Below, piece after piece: positions 39,223-50,121 of a stretch of 58,231 bases of DNA. The position numbers and the translations under genes were made by a program. The notes below the pieces were generated by a model. The model had not been told where the DNA came from. It searched no databases and was given only the letters and a program-made list of their open reading frames with translations. The stretch covers positions 1 through 58,231 of the forward strand of contig QHXX01000043.1 in the NCBI GenBank assembly GCA_003223135.1, given 5' to 3'. Position 1 is the first letter of the stretch, and each line of letters starts with the position of its first letter. This DNA comes from Acidobacteriota bacterium. Lineage in GTDB: Bacteria; Acidobacteriota; Polarisedimenticolia; Gp22-AA2.

Positions 39223-40079
39223 GACGTCCGGCGCCGCCGCCTGGCGCGCTGCAGGACCAAAGCCGACCAGGGTAACGATCGCCGGCGATCGATCGGCCGA
39301 AGACCGAGAGACACGGCGACGCGCAGGAGCTCCTTTTCGTCGTTCATCAGGATGCCCGACAGGATGACGAGCCCGCCAGGCCGGAGCGAAGAGACGAGAT
39401 CGGGGACAATCCGCTCGATGGTCGTGGCGCCAATGTTGACAAGGACGAGGTCGAAGGGTCCCCAATCGCGGGCGGATGCCGCATCGGCGCGGACGAGCCG
39501 GACCCGCCCCTGAAGATTGTTGTCACGCAGGTTGGCGCGCGCCACGCCGAGCGCCACCTCGTCGTCGTCGACGGCGATCACGCGGCGCGCGCCGAGTCGG
39601 CAGGCGGCCATCGCCAAGATGCCGCTGCCGGTCCCCAGGTCGGCGACGGTCGCGCCCGGCCGGAGGTGTGTCTCCAGCAGCCTCAGGCACAACCGCGTCG
39701 AGGCATGTTCCCCGGTCCCGAAGGCCTGGCCGAACCGTACTCGGATGAGGGTCCGGCCACGTCCTGCGGCGACCGAACGGCACCCCTCCGGAACGATCAG
39801 GAAGCGGCCGATCGTCATCGGACGCAGAGTCCTCTGCCATCTTTCAACCCAGTGACCTGCACGCACCGCGGACAGACGAGGGCGTGCCTGCTCACCCACG
39901 CCGGCCCGACGGAGGGCCGTCCCCAGCCGGCCACCCAAGCGCTTCGCTCCCGCCTGGCCGGGGTAGTACGCGTTCAGTGTGAGACGCTGCGCCCGCCCCG
40001 ACGCGACCACCTGGACACCGAGGCAGCCGCTGTCCCAGAGGGCGGCCACCGCCGCCTCCTCGAGGGCCGGCGGAACCAC
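39219..40079 (-). CDS. prmA: Ribosomal protein L11 methyltransferase
   Basis: 286 residues with GTG at 40079, the first ordinary start codon. RFGQAFGTGEHASTRLCLRLLE, VADLGTGSGILAMAACRLGARRVIAVDDDEVAL and DLVLVNIGATTIERIVPDL are the SAM-binding and catalytic PrmA motifs. In the same frame, the bases between this GTG and the dnaJ stop encode YFLLVRLVV, which fits the first beta strand of PrmA. The true start may therefore be an unusual codon at 40151 (CTG) or 40139 (ATT). It follows dnaJ, as in many bacteria. Confidence 0.9.
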   Translation of the reverse strand: MVPPALEEAAVAALWDSGCLGVQVVASGRAQRLTLNAYYPGQAGAKRLGGRLGTALRRAGVGEQARPRLSAVRAGHWVERWQRTLRPMTIGRFLIVPEGCRSVAAGRGRTLIRVRFGQAFGTGEHASTRLCLRLLETHLRPGATVADLGTGSGILAMAACRLGARRVIAVDDDEVALGVARANLRDNNLQGRVRLVRADAASARDWGPFDLVLVNIGATTIERIVPDLVSSLRPGGLVILSGILMNDEKELLRVAVSLGLRPIDRRRSLPWSALVLQRARRRRRTS

Positions 40080-40147
40080 CAGGCGGACGAGGAGGAAGTA
40101 CGTCCGCTCGGGACGTCTTCGGTGATCGGGCTTCGTAATGGCAGACG

Positions 40148-43237
<3,090 letters not shown>

Positions 43238-43241
<4 letters not shown>

Positions 43242-43939
43242 GATCCCTCCCCCGCACCCCGGTCGTTCTGCCTCGAAGAAGACCCGTGTGGTGGCCCCTT
43301 GCCCGAAGCGACCTTGACGAGCGCCGGCCGCAGCAGCCTGTCGTTGTAGGTGTAGCCCTTCTGCATCTCCTCGAGGACCACGTCCGGCTCGAACCCGGGC
43401 ACGTCGAGGACCTGCACCGCTTCATGCAGGCGGGGGTCGAAGTGAGCCCCGAGCGCGTCGATCGGCTGAACCCCTTCCTTCTTCAGGAGGTCCAGGAATT
43501 GTTGATGCACCAGTGCTATCCCCTTGAAGAGCGGGTCGCCCGAATCGTCACTCGCGCGTAGCGCCCGTTCCATGTTATCCAGGACCGGCAGGAGCCTCTT
43601 CAGGACGTCGCGCGAGGCGGCGCCACCGGACTCTTCGCGCTCACGCTCCATGCGCTTGCGGAAGTTGTCGAATTCCGCCTGCTTGCGCAGCAGGAGGTCG
43701 TAGTACTTTTCCTTCTCGCGCTGGGCCTCCTCGAGCTTCTGGGCCAGGTCGGCCGTGCGCCTCCCCTGCCCTCCCGTAAGGCCGCCGGAAGCGAGGCCCT
43801 CCCGCTGCCTGTCCTCCTTGACGGCGCCGGTCGTCTCATCCACCCCGACCACTTCGAGGATCTCGATCGGCTCCTCCTCTTCCTTCCCGGGGCGCTCGGC
43901 CTCCGGGGGATCGGTCGGCTTGCGCGGACGCGTCGGCAT
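43238..43939 (-). CDS. grpE: Nucleotide exchange factor GrpE
   Basis: 233 residues from the ATG at 43939, preceded by GGGAGG at five bases, an ideal site. An acidic N-terminal region and coiled coil ([32 protein letters not shown], about 75-110) lead to the GrpE signature: [12 protein letters not shown] and [11 protein letters not shown]. It speeds ADP release from DnaK. The longer open frame back into hrcA is not coding. Confidence 0.95.
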
Positions 43940-43962
43940 ACGACCTCCCGCCCGAATATAGG

Positions 43963-45009
43963 TCAGTGGGGAGGACTGGTCAATAAACTGGAGAGCAGTC
44001 TCGAGATGTAGTCGACGAGCGCCACCGCCCGCTGGTATTCCATGCGAGTGGGGCCCAGGAGCCCGACGACGCCGGCGGAGCGCTGGTCCACCTGGTAAGG
44101 GGAGGCCACCAGGGCCAGGCTCCCCAGAGCCGGGTCGTCCGTCTCGGAACCTATCACGACGCGCACGCCCGAGGCGTCCAGGCAACGGTCGAGGAGTTTG
44201 ACCAGGTGGTGCTTCTCCTCGAACGTCTCGAACAGCCGGCGCATCGTGTCCATGTCCGCGAACTCGGGGTGCTTCATGATGTTGGCGGTCCCTTCCAGGA
44301 CCAGCCGGCGCTCGTCCTGCTCGGCATTCAGGTACAGGGTCCCCAGGTTGATGGCGTTGCGCAGGAGCACGTCGAAGGCGGCCTTCTCCTGCGCCATGAG
44401 CGCCACGAGGCGTGACCGGATCTCCCCCAGGACCAGACCGGCGAACTCCTCCACGAGGTAGCGTCCGGCGCGGTCGAGATCCGCCTGAGCGTACTCCTCT
44501 CCGACCTCGATGATCCGGTGGCTGACCACGCCCGATCGGTCCACGAACACACAGAGAACGCGGCGTTCGTGCAGTCTGACGAACTCGATGTGCTTCAGGA
44601 CCGCATCACGGATGGGCGGAGTGATCACGTACCCCACCTGGCTGCTGAGTCGTGACAGGAGTTTCGGGATGATCTCGATCGCCTCTCCGAACTCGGATGC
44701 GACGCGCGACAGGCTCTCGTCGATGAGCGCTCTGTCCCGCGGGGCCAGGCGGAACGGATCGAGGAGGCCATCCACGTAATAGCGGTATCCCTTATCGGTC
44801 GGGACGCGGCCGGCCGAGGTGTGCGGCTGGGCGAGGAATCCCATCTCCTCGAGGTCGGCCATGACGTTGCGGATGCTGGCGGGGCTCAATCCCTCCCGGC
44901 TCAGCTTGGCGATCGTGCGCGAGCCGACCGGTTCTCCCGTCAGGATGTAGTTGACGATGACCTTCTTGAGGATCTCTTCCGCGCGGGCATCGATCGGCTT
45001 TTCTTGCAC
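43963..45009 (-). CDS. hrcA: Heat-inducible transcription repressor HrcA
   Basis: 348 residues. The N-terminal winged helix has YILTGEPVGSRTIAKL and LSPASIRNVMADLEEMGFLAQPHTSAGRVPTDKGYRYYVD in outline. The C-terminal GAF-like domain has IVIG-type sequence (VRVVIGSETDD) and VGLLGPTRMEYQRAVALVDYIS. It represses its own operon by binding CIRCE, which is present 11 bases upstream of the start codon. Confidence 0.97.
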   Translation of the reverse strand: MQEKPIDARAEEILKKVIVNYILTGEPVGSRTIAKLSREGLSPASIRNVMADLEEMGFLAQPHTSAGRVPTDKGYRYYVDGLLDPFRLAPRDRALIDESLSRVASEFGEAIEIIPKLLSRLSSQVGYVITPPIRDAVLKHIEFVRLHERRVLCVFVDRSGVVSHRIIEVGEEYAQADLDRAGRYLVEEFAGLVLGEIRSRLVALMAQEKAAFDVLLRNAINLGTLYLNAEQDERRLVLEGTANIMKHPEFADMDTMRRLFETFEEKHHLVKLLDRCLDASGVRVVIGSETDDPALGSLALVASPYQVDQRSAGVVGLLGPTRMEYQRAVALVDYISRLLSSLLTSPPH

Positions 45010-45019
45010 CCTTCCGCCT

Positions 45020-45046
45020 TTAGCACTCTTCGACAGCGAGTGCCAA
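45020..45046 (-). promoter_or_regulatory. CIRCE operator (HrcA binding site)
   Basis: TTAGCACTC (45020-45028), nine-base spacer, GAGTGCCAA (45038-45046). It matches the CIRCE consensus TTAGCACTC-N9-GAGTGCTAA at 17 of 18 positions. It sits between the promoter and hrcA and overlaps the -10 box by two bases, so HrcA bound there would block transcription. Confidence 0.95.
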
Positions 45047-45073
45047 TATACCGGCGCGCCGGAACTCTGTCAA
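45045..45073 (-). promoter_or_regulatory. Promoter of the hrcA-grpE-dnaK-dnaJ operon
   Basis: Minus strand TTGACA (45073-45068), 17-base spacer, TATATT (45050-45045): full -35 consensus, optimal spacing and a five-of-six -10 box. The spacer contains a short palindrome (GGCGCGCC). Transcription would start inside CIRCE. Confidence 0.85.
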
Positions 45074-45148
45074 CCGCGAGCCTGGCCAGGATTGCCGGTT
45101 TCCGCGAGCCGGGCCGCAGCGCCGCCGCCGCCCGGCGCTCGAAACACG

Positions 45149-46307
45149 TCAGCGCGGCGTCGCGGGGAGTGCCGTCTGACTCCCCGCGGCCGGCCGGCTG
45201 CGGCTCAGGAGATAGGTCTTGACGAAGGAGTCGATGTCGCCGTTCAGGACATTCTGGACATCACCTCTCTCGAAGCCCGTTCGGTGGTCCTTCACCAGGG
45301 TGTACGGTTGCAGGACGTAAGAGCGGATCTGGCTGCCGAAGTCGATATCCTTCTTGGCCCCCTCTTCCACTGCACGCTTCTCGTCACGCTTTCGCCGCTC
45401 GAGATCGTACAGGCGGGCCCGGAGGATTTTCATGGCCATGTCGCGGTTGCGGTGCTGCGAGCGCTCGTTCTGGCAGGAGACCACGATGCCCGTCGGAAGG
45501 TGAGTGATGCGCACGGCCGAGTCCGTGACGTTCACGTGCTGGCCGCCCGCGCCGCTCGAGCGGTAGGTGTCGACGCGCAGGTCCTTCTCCTCGACGGCGA
45601 CCTCGATCCGGTCGTCCAGGTCCGGGTAGGCGTACACGGAGGCGAACGAGGTGTGCCGCCGCCCGGAGGAATCGAAGGGCGAGATGCGCACCAGCCGGTG
45701 CACGCCGCTCTCGGCGCGCAGGAAGCCGTAAGCGTTCCTGCCCCTGACCATGAGTGTGGCGCTCTTGATCCCGGCCTCGTCCCCCTTCTGGTAGTCGAGC
45801 GCCTCGACCCGGAACCCGTGCCCTTCCGCCCAGCGCAGGTACATCCGGTACAGCATCTCGGCCCAGTCCTGGGATTCGGTGCCGCCGGCGCCGGGATGGA
45901 CGGTGAGAATCGCGTCACCGGCGTCGTGCTCGCCGGTGAGCATGATCTCGAGCTCCCGTTCGTCGAGCGCCGAGCGCAGGGCGTCGACCGCCTGTTTCAG
46001 GTCAACGGCCACTTCCTCCCCCTCGCGCGCCAGCTCGGCGCACACCTCGGCGTCCTCCACCTTCTTTTCGAGCCTGCGGAAGGCCTCGATTTCTTCGGTG
46101 AGGCGGGTGCGCGCCCTCAGTACAGCCTGGGCGCGGGCGGGATCGTTCCAGAGACCGGGGTCGGCGACGGTCGTCTCGATTCCGGCGAGGTCGCGGTCGA
46201 GCCCCTCCAGATCAAAGGTGCCTCCGGAGCTCCGCGAAACGCTCCTTGAGCGTGTCCACCTTTCGCACGAGCTCGTCGAGTTCGAAACTGCGGGGACTCT
46301 TCGCCAC
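45149..46307 (-). CDS. prfB: Peptide chain release factor 2, with programmed +1 frameshift
   Basis: 385 residues from two frames. Frame one starts at GTG 46307 (VAKSPRSFELDELVRKVD; GGGAG eight bases upstream) and meets TGA at 46214-46212 after ERFAELRRHL. A +1 shift on CTT-T continues as DLEGLDRDLAGIETTV and runs to the stop at 45149. SPFDSSGRR is the RF2 stop-codon-recognition motif (SPF) and SGAGGQHVN the GGQ that triggers peptide release. RF2 reads UGA and UAA, so low RF2 favours the shift: autoregulation. The last 13 codons hold a strong hairpin. Three to four C-terminal residues beyond the usual end are unremarkable. Confidence 0.96.
45161..45188 (-). terminator. GC-rich hairpin at the 3' end of prfB
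   Basis: CGCGGGGAGT (45161-45170), eight-base loop, ACTCCCCGCG (45179-45188): a perfect ten-base stem inside the last codons of prfB. No U tract follows. It is a plausible end point of the long recN-to-prfB transcript just before the hrcA promoter, but termination without a U tract is inference. Confidence 0.4.
46212..46225 (-). promoter_or_regulatory. RF2 programmed frameshift site
   Basis: Minus strand GGAGG (46225-46221), spacer CAC, CTT (46217-46215), TGA (46214-46212). The internal Shine-Dalgarno-like element is three bases from the slippery CTT, the same spacing as in the Escherichia coli site (AGGGGG-TAT-CTT-TGA). The base after TGA is T here instead of C. Confidence 0.95.
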
Positions 46308-46330
46308 GCTGCGGACTCCCGCGCGCCGGG

Positions 46331-47899
46331 TCAGCCCCGACGCAGAAACGCCGCGCGGAGCGCGGCGCCGTGAAGGAGCGTGAGTATAGCACACCCCCAC
46401 GCGAACACGTCACCGGCACGGGTGTAAGGCGTGCGGTCGGCGCGCGGTCGCACGACACCGCGCAGGACGGCACTTTCCATCAGGGACGTGCGCGCCAGGA
46501 TGCGCCCATACGGATCGACGATCGCCGAGATGCCGGTGTTGGCCGCGCGCACCATGAAGCGCCGGTTCTCCGCCGCCCTGACGGCGGCCATCGCCAGGTG
46601 CTGACGCGGTGCGGCGCTCTTTCCGAACCAGGCATCGTTGGTGATGTTGACAAGGAACGCGGCGTCCTTGTTCGCGATGCGGCGCACAACCTCCGGGAAG
46701 ATCGCCTCGTAGCAGATGAACGTGGCGGCTCGACCGGCGGCCGTCGGCAGGGGCGCGAAACGGGTCCCGGGGCCGAAATCGGCGATCGCTCCCCGGGCCA
46801 TGCGGTCCACGAAGAACAGGAGACGGTGCAGCGGCACGTACTCCCCGAACGGCACCAGGTGGATCTTGTCGTACGACGCCAGCAAAGACCCGTCCGGCCC
46901 GACGGCGAAGGCGCTGTTGGTGGCGCGCACGTCTCCGTTGTTCGCGGCATAATCGACGCTTCCGACGATGAGTGTCGCATCGAGCGACCTGGCCAGGTCC
47001 GTGACGACCGAGAGGTAGGTGGCGTCTGTTTCGACGGTGATCCGCGAGGCGCCGCCCTGCACCGGACGGCGGAAGGAGAACGGGCTCGACGATTCGGGCC
47101 AGACGATGAGCCGCGCGCCGGACGCCTGCCGCGTCAGGCGCACGAGGTCCGACAGAATCTGCGCTTCGCCCCCGGGATTCCACTTGCGGTCCTGCGCGAC
47201 GTTCGCTTGGATGGCCGCGACAGGAATCGCCTCGTTCTGCGGGCGGCCCTCCGCGGCGCGAAGCGCGAGCCCCCCAGAGGCGTAGGCCAGCGCCACGAGC
47301 AGGATGAGCGCCGCTCCACCGATTCGCTGGCCCTGCGTCGCCGGGCGCAGGAGCAGGAGGGCCAGGCCGGCGTTCGCCGCCAGAACCAGGAATGACACGG
47401 CGTAGATCCCTCCCCACGCCGCGACCTGCAGGAGCGGGATGTTCCGGTACTGGGTGTAGCCGAGGAGTCCCCAGGGAAAGCCGGTCAGTAGCCGCCCTCG
47501 CGCGATCTCGAGCCCCACCCATGCGACCGGTGCCGCGACCAGCGAGAGCGCGCCGAGGCGCCGCGAGGAGGCCGCTACGAGGAGGGCGAACAGCGCGACG
47601 TAGGTCGCCAGATAGAAAACGAGGAGCAGAAGGACCAGCCAGGCGAGGGGCAGCGGCAGTCCGCCGTACACCTCCATCACGCGCGGGATCCAATCGAGGA
47701 GCGACGCAAAAAAGGCGAAGCCGCACAGGTAGCCGCGCCACAGAGCGGAGGCGGGCGGGACGTCCTGGAGGGACACCAGGAACGGCGCCAGGGCCATGAA
47801 GGCGACAAGCCCGAAGTCAGCGCGTGGATACGCCAGGGCCAGGAGGAATCCGGAAGCACACGCCCACCACCCGCCCCGGTGCAGACTCCTATTGTTCAT
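46331..47899 (-). CDS. lnt: Apolipoprotein N-acyltransferase
   Basis: 522 residues: six to eight membrane spans at the N-terminus (from about residue 10), then a nitrilase domain at about 225-490. The triad is in WPESSSPF (Glu), SYDKIHLVPFGEYVPL (Lys) and ATFICYEAIFPE (Cys), and a C-terminal span follows. It adds the third acyl chain to lipoproteins, a mark of diderm bacteria. The start overlaps the degenerate PilB-like gene by 11 bases. Confidence 0.95.
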   Translation of the reverse strand: MNNRSLHRGGWWACASGFLLALAYPRADFGLVAFMALAPFLVSLQDVPPASALWRGYLCGFAFFASLLDWIPRVMEVYGGLPLPLAWLVLLLLVFYLATYVALFALLVAASSRRLGALSLVAAPVAWVGLEIARGRLLTGFPWGLLGYTQYRNIPLLQVAAWGGIYAVSFLVLAANAGLALLLLRPATQGQRIGGAALILLVALAYASGGLALRAAEGRPQNEAIPVAAIQANVAQDRKWNPGGEAQILSDLVRLTRQASGARLIVWPESSSPFSFRRPVQGGASRITVETDATYLSVVTDLARSLDATLIVGSVDYAANNGDVRATNSAFAVGPDGSLLASYDKIHLVPFGEYVPLHRLLFFVDRMARGAIADFGPGTRFAPLPTAAGRAATFICYEAIFPEVVRRIANKDAAFLVNITNDAWFGKSAAPRQHLAMAAVRAAENRRFMVRAANTGISAIVDPYGRILARTSLMESAVLRGVVRPRADRTPYTRAGDVFAWGCAILTLLHGAALRAAFLRRG

Positions 47900-49574
47900 G
47901 AAGGAGGAGGCGGAGCGGCTCCCTGGCGTCCACGATCCCCGCGGCGGCCTTCGCGAGCCCGGCCAGGAAGAGCGTCCCCGTCCCCCGGCGGGCGCGATCT
48001 TCGCGCAGGGCCCGGGCCGGCACGTCGGGCAGCAGTAGCTCTTCGCCCGGCAACGGGCCTAGAAACTCGAAGATCGGCTCCCAGAGGAGGAGGCCGGAGG
48101 TCCGGCAGGAGGCGCACCCCTGGGCGACTCCGTAGGCTCCGGACGCAGCCCCGCGGTGCCCTGGCGCGGGAAGAAGGAACTCGAACGGATCCACCGGGCG
48201 GCGGCAGGCCACGCACAGACGCTCCATCAGGCGCACGCCCAGCACCCCCGCGAGCGGCCCGCGCAGCAGCGGACCGAGCCCGGCGCGGCCGAGCGCCGCA
48301 ACCGCCGCGCATGCGTCGATGGCCGGCACGAGCGTGGCGACGACGATGCGTCTTGAGGCCTGGTCGCGTGCCGCCACCGCCCGGCCGGGCCGGACCAGGT
48401 CGGGAAGGACCACAAGATGAGGTGAGTCCGCGAGCGACCGATCAAGGAGCGCTTCGAACGGGATCTCTTCCTCGTCTTGGGCCGTGCTCCCCGTGTCAGC
48501 GAGGCTCACGCGCCGCGGGCGGCGATCCCCGAGGAGCGCCAGCACGCAGTCGACGCCGGCGTTCGCCTCGACCGGGTCCGAGCCGGCCACGACGAGAAGA
48601 CCCCGGGTCTTCTCCGCCAGATGATCGACGGCACGTGACAGGTCCGGGAGCGCGGCCTCGATCTCGTCCCGCGATGCCGGGGTGATCCGCTCTTCGCGCA
48701 GGTCGAGCATCAGGCTGTCTCCTTCGAGCCCCGGGAGCGCCGAGACCGACACGGCGATCCGCCTTCCGTCGGCGAGCAGGAGGAACCGACCCTCGCGTGG
48801 AACCACCCGGCCGCGCGTCGCGATGCCCGAGAGACCCTCCAGCAGGCGGGCCAGCCCCGCGTAACTGCCGTGCGGCTGCCACAGCTCTTGATCGTGGAGC
48901 CGCCGTCCGCTGAACGTGACGCGCATGGCCTCCCGGTGTGGCTCGATGCGGATGCGCCGCGCGCCCCGGCGGATGGCCTCAGCGCCGAGCGCGCGCAGTC
49001 GGTCCGTGGCCGGCGCGTCGTCGCGCAGCACCTCCGGCAGGGTCGGCAGGACGCGGCGCCGGCGATCCGAGACGACGAAGGCGTGATCGGTCCCGGGACG
49101 ATACAGAACCCCGGTCTCGACTTCCGACGGATAGAAGCGCGCCAGGACATCGGTGACGAGGGACGGAGGGCAGATGAAGGGATCGACGCGCAGCCCGGTC
49201 AGCTCCTCGACGGAGGGGATGAGCGCCGGCATGTCGGCCGACATCAGGCCCAGTGCCAAGACTCCGTCCTGGACGCTCACCGGGACCATGCCGTAGAAAT
49301 GGGCCAGACGCGCCGGGATGAGGTCGACCGCGGGCGACGTGCGCAGCGTATCGGCCAGCTCGGGAGCCAGGGTCTCGAAATTTTCCTTCAAGAACAGGTG
49401 CATCGCCGCCGGGATGGCCAGCCCGAGCTTGAGGAGGTTGTACCCCAGCCGGCCGCCCCGCAGCCGCTGCTCTTCGAGCCCGCTTCCGACCGCCTCCCTC
49501 GTCGCGATGCCGGCCTCCACCAGCAGATCGCCGAGCAGCCGGCGATCCTCTCCGGGCGGCCGCCTGTCGCTCAT
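47889..49574 (-). CDS. Degenerate GspE/PilB-like protein with MshEN-type N-terminus (pseudo-ATPase)
   Basis: 561 residues. Residues about 12-66 carry two tandem half-motifs of the GspE_N/MshEN kind, LLGDLLVEAGIATREAVGSGL and RLGYNLLKLGLAIPAAM, which in MshE bind c-di-GMP. Residues 195-300 follow the N2 domain of secretion ATPases (RRGARRIRIEPHREAMRVTF where relatives have ASDIHIEP). The ATPase core is present in outline but dead: the Walker A place reads LLVVAGSDPVEANAG (no GKS/T), the Walker B place DSPHLVVLPDLVRPG, and the His box VVATLVPAIDA. The zinc site is kept: CVAC (454-457) and CASC (487-490). It follows the SPOR gene by one base. No ATPase function should be assumed; a c-di-GMP receptor or scaffold is the best guess. 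Confidence 0.75.
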   Translation of the reverse strand: MSDRRPPGEDRRLLGDLLVEAGIATREAVGSGLEEQRLRGGRLGYNLLKLGLAIPAAMHLFLKENFETLAPELADTLRTSPAVDLIPARLAHFYGMVPVSVQDGVLALGLMSADMPALIPSVEELTGLRVDPFICPPSLVTDVLARFYPSEVETGVLYRPGTDHAFVVSDRRRRVLPTLPEVLRDDAPATDRLRALGAEAIRRGARRIRIEPHREAMRVTFSGRRLHDQELWQPHGSYAGLARLLEGLSGIATRGRVVPREGRFLLLADGRRIAVSVSALPGLEGDSLMLDLREERITPASRDEIEAALPDLSRAVDHLAEKTRGLLVVAGSDPVEANAGVDCVLALLGDRRPRRVSLADTGSTAQDEEEIPFEALLDRSLADSPHLVVLPDLVRPGRAVAARDQASRRIVVATLVPAIDACAAVAALGRAGLGPLLRGPLAGVLGVRLMERLCVACRRPVDPFEFLLPAPGHRGAASGAYGVAQGCASCRTSGLLLWEPIFEFLGPLPGEELLLPDVPARALREDRARRGTGTLFLAGLAKAAAGIVDAREPLRLLLHEQ

Positions 49575-49575
49575 G

Positions 49576-50121
49576 TCATTCGCCCTCTTGCAGGATCCAC
49601 GGGTTCAGGTGGTCTTTGTGTCGCAGGACGCGCGCCGCCGCCTCCGCCTCGGCGCGCGCGCGATAGCGGCCGACCCGCACGCGGTACACAAGGCCCGCGC
49701 CCGAGCGATCCTCGGTGACCGTTGTCGGGAAGCCTCGCCCGGCCAAGCGATCCCGCAGACGCCTCGCCGCCGCGCCATCGCGCGTCGCGAGCGCCTGCAC
49801 GACGAATGCCCCCGCGGGAGCGACGCCGGAATCGCGGGACCGCCCGGACGTGTCATCGCGGGTCGTCTCGCTCTCGGACCCGTTGCCGGCGGGGGCCGGG
49901 CGCTCCTTGCCCAGGGTGCGGAAGAAGGTCAGATCGGGCGTGGCCCCCGACATCTCGTCCGCCGGCGGCGCGCCAGGGAGGGACTCCCCCTGCGGCGCCG
50001 GGCCGCCCGCCTCGCCGACCTGCTTGCCGGGCCTTCCCGCCAGGCGCGACAGCCCGACCAGGAGCGCCGCCAGGAGAACGACCTGGAGGACGAGTCTCCT
50101 GACGGATCCCCGTCCCCTCAA
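49576..50121 (-). CDS. Membrane-anchored SPOR-domain protein
   Basis: 181 residues. The start is TTG at 50121, overlapping the stop of the diguanylate cyclase gene (TTGA) with GGGAGG seven bases upstream. A short basic N-terminus and one membrane span (VRRLVLQVVLLAALLVGLSRLAG) put the rest in the periplasm. A disordered linker leads to the SPOR domain at about 103-175 (GAFVVQALATRDGAAARRLRDRL, VYRVRVGRYRARAEAEAAARVL), which binds denuded septal peptidoglycan glycans. A longer in-frame reading through the cyclase gene is not credible. Both neighbours are within four bases. Confidence 0.85.
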   Translation of the reverse strand: MRGRGSVRRLVLQVVLLAALLVGLSRLAGRPGKQVGEAGGPAPQGESLPGAPPADEMSGATPDLTFFRTLGKERPAPAGNGSESETTRDDTSGRSRDSGVAPAGAFVVQALATRDGAAARRLRDRLAGRGFPTTVTEDRSGAGLVYRVRVGRYRARAEAEAAARVLRHKDHLNPWILQEGE

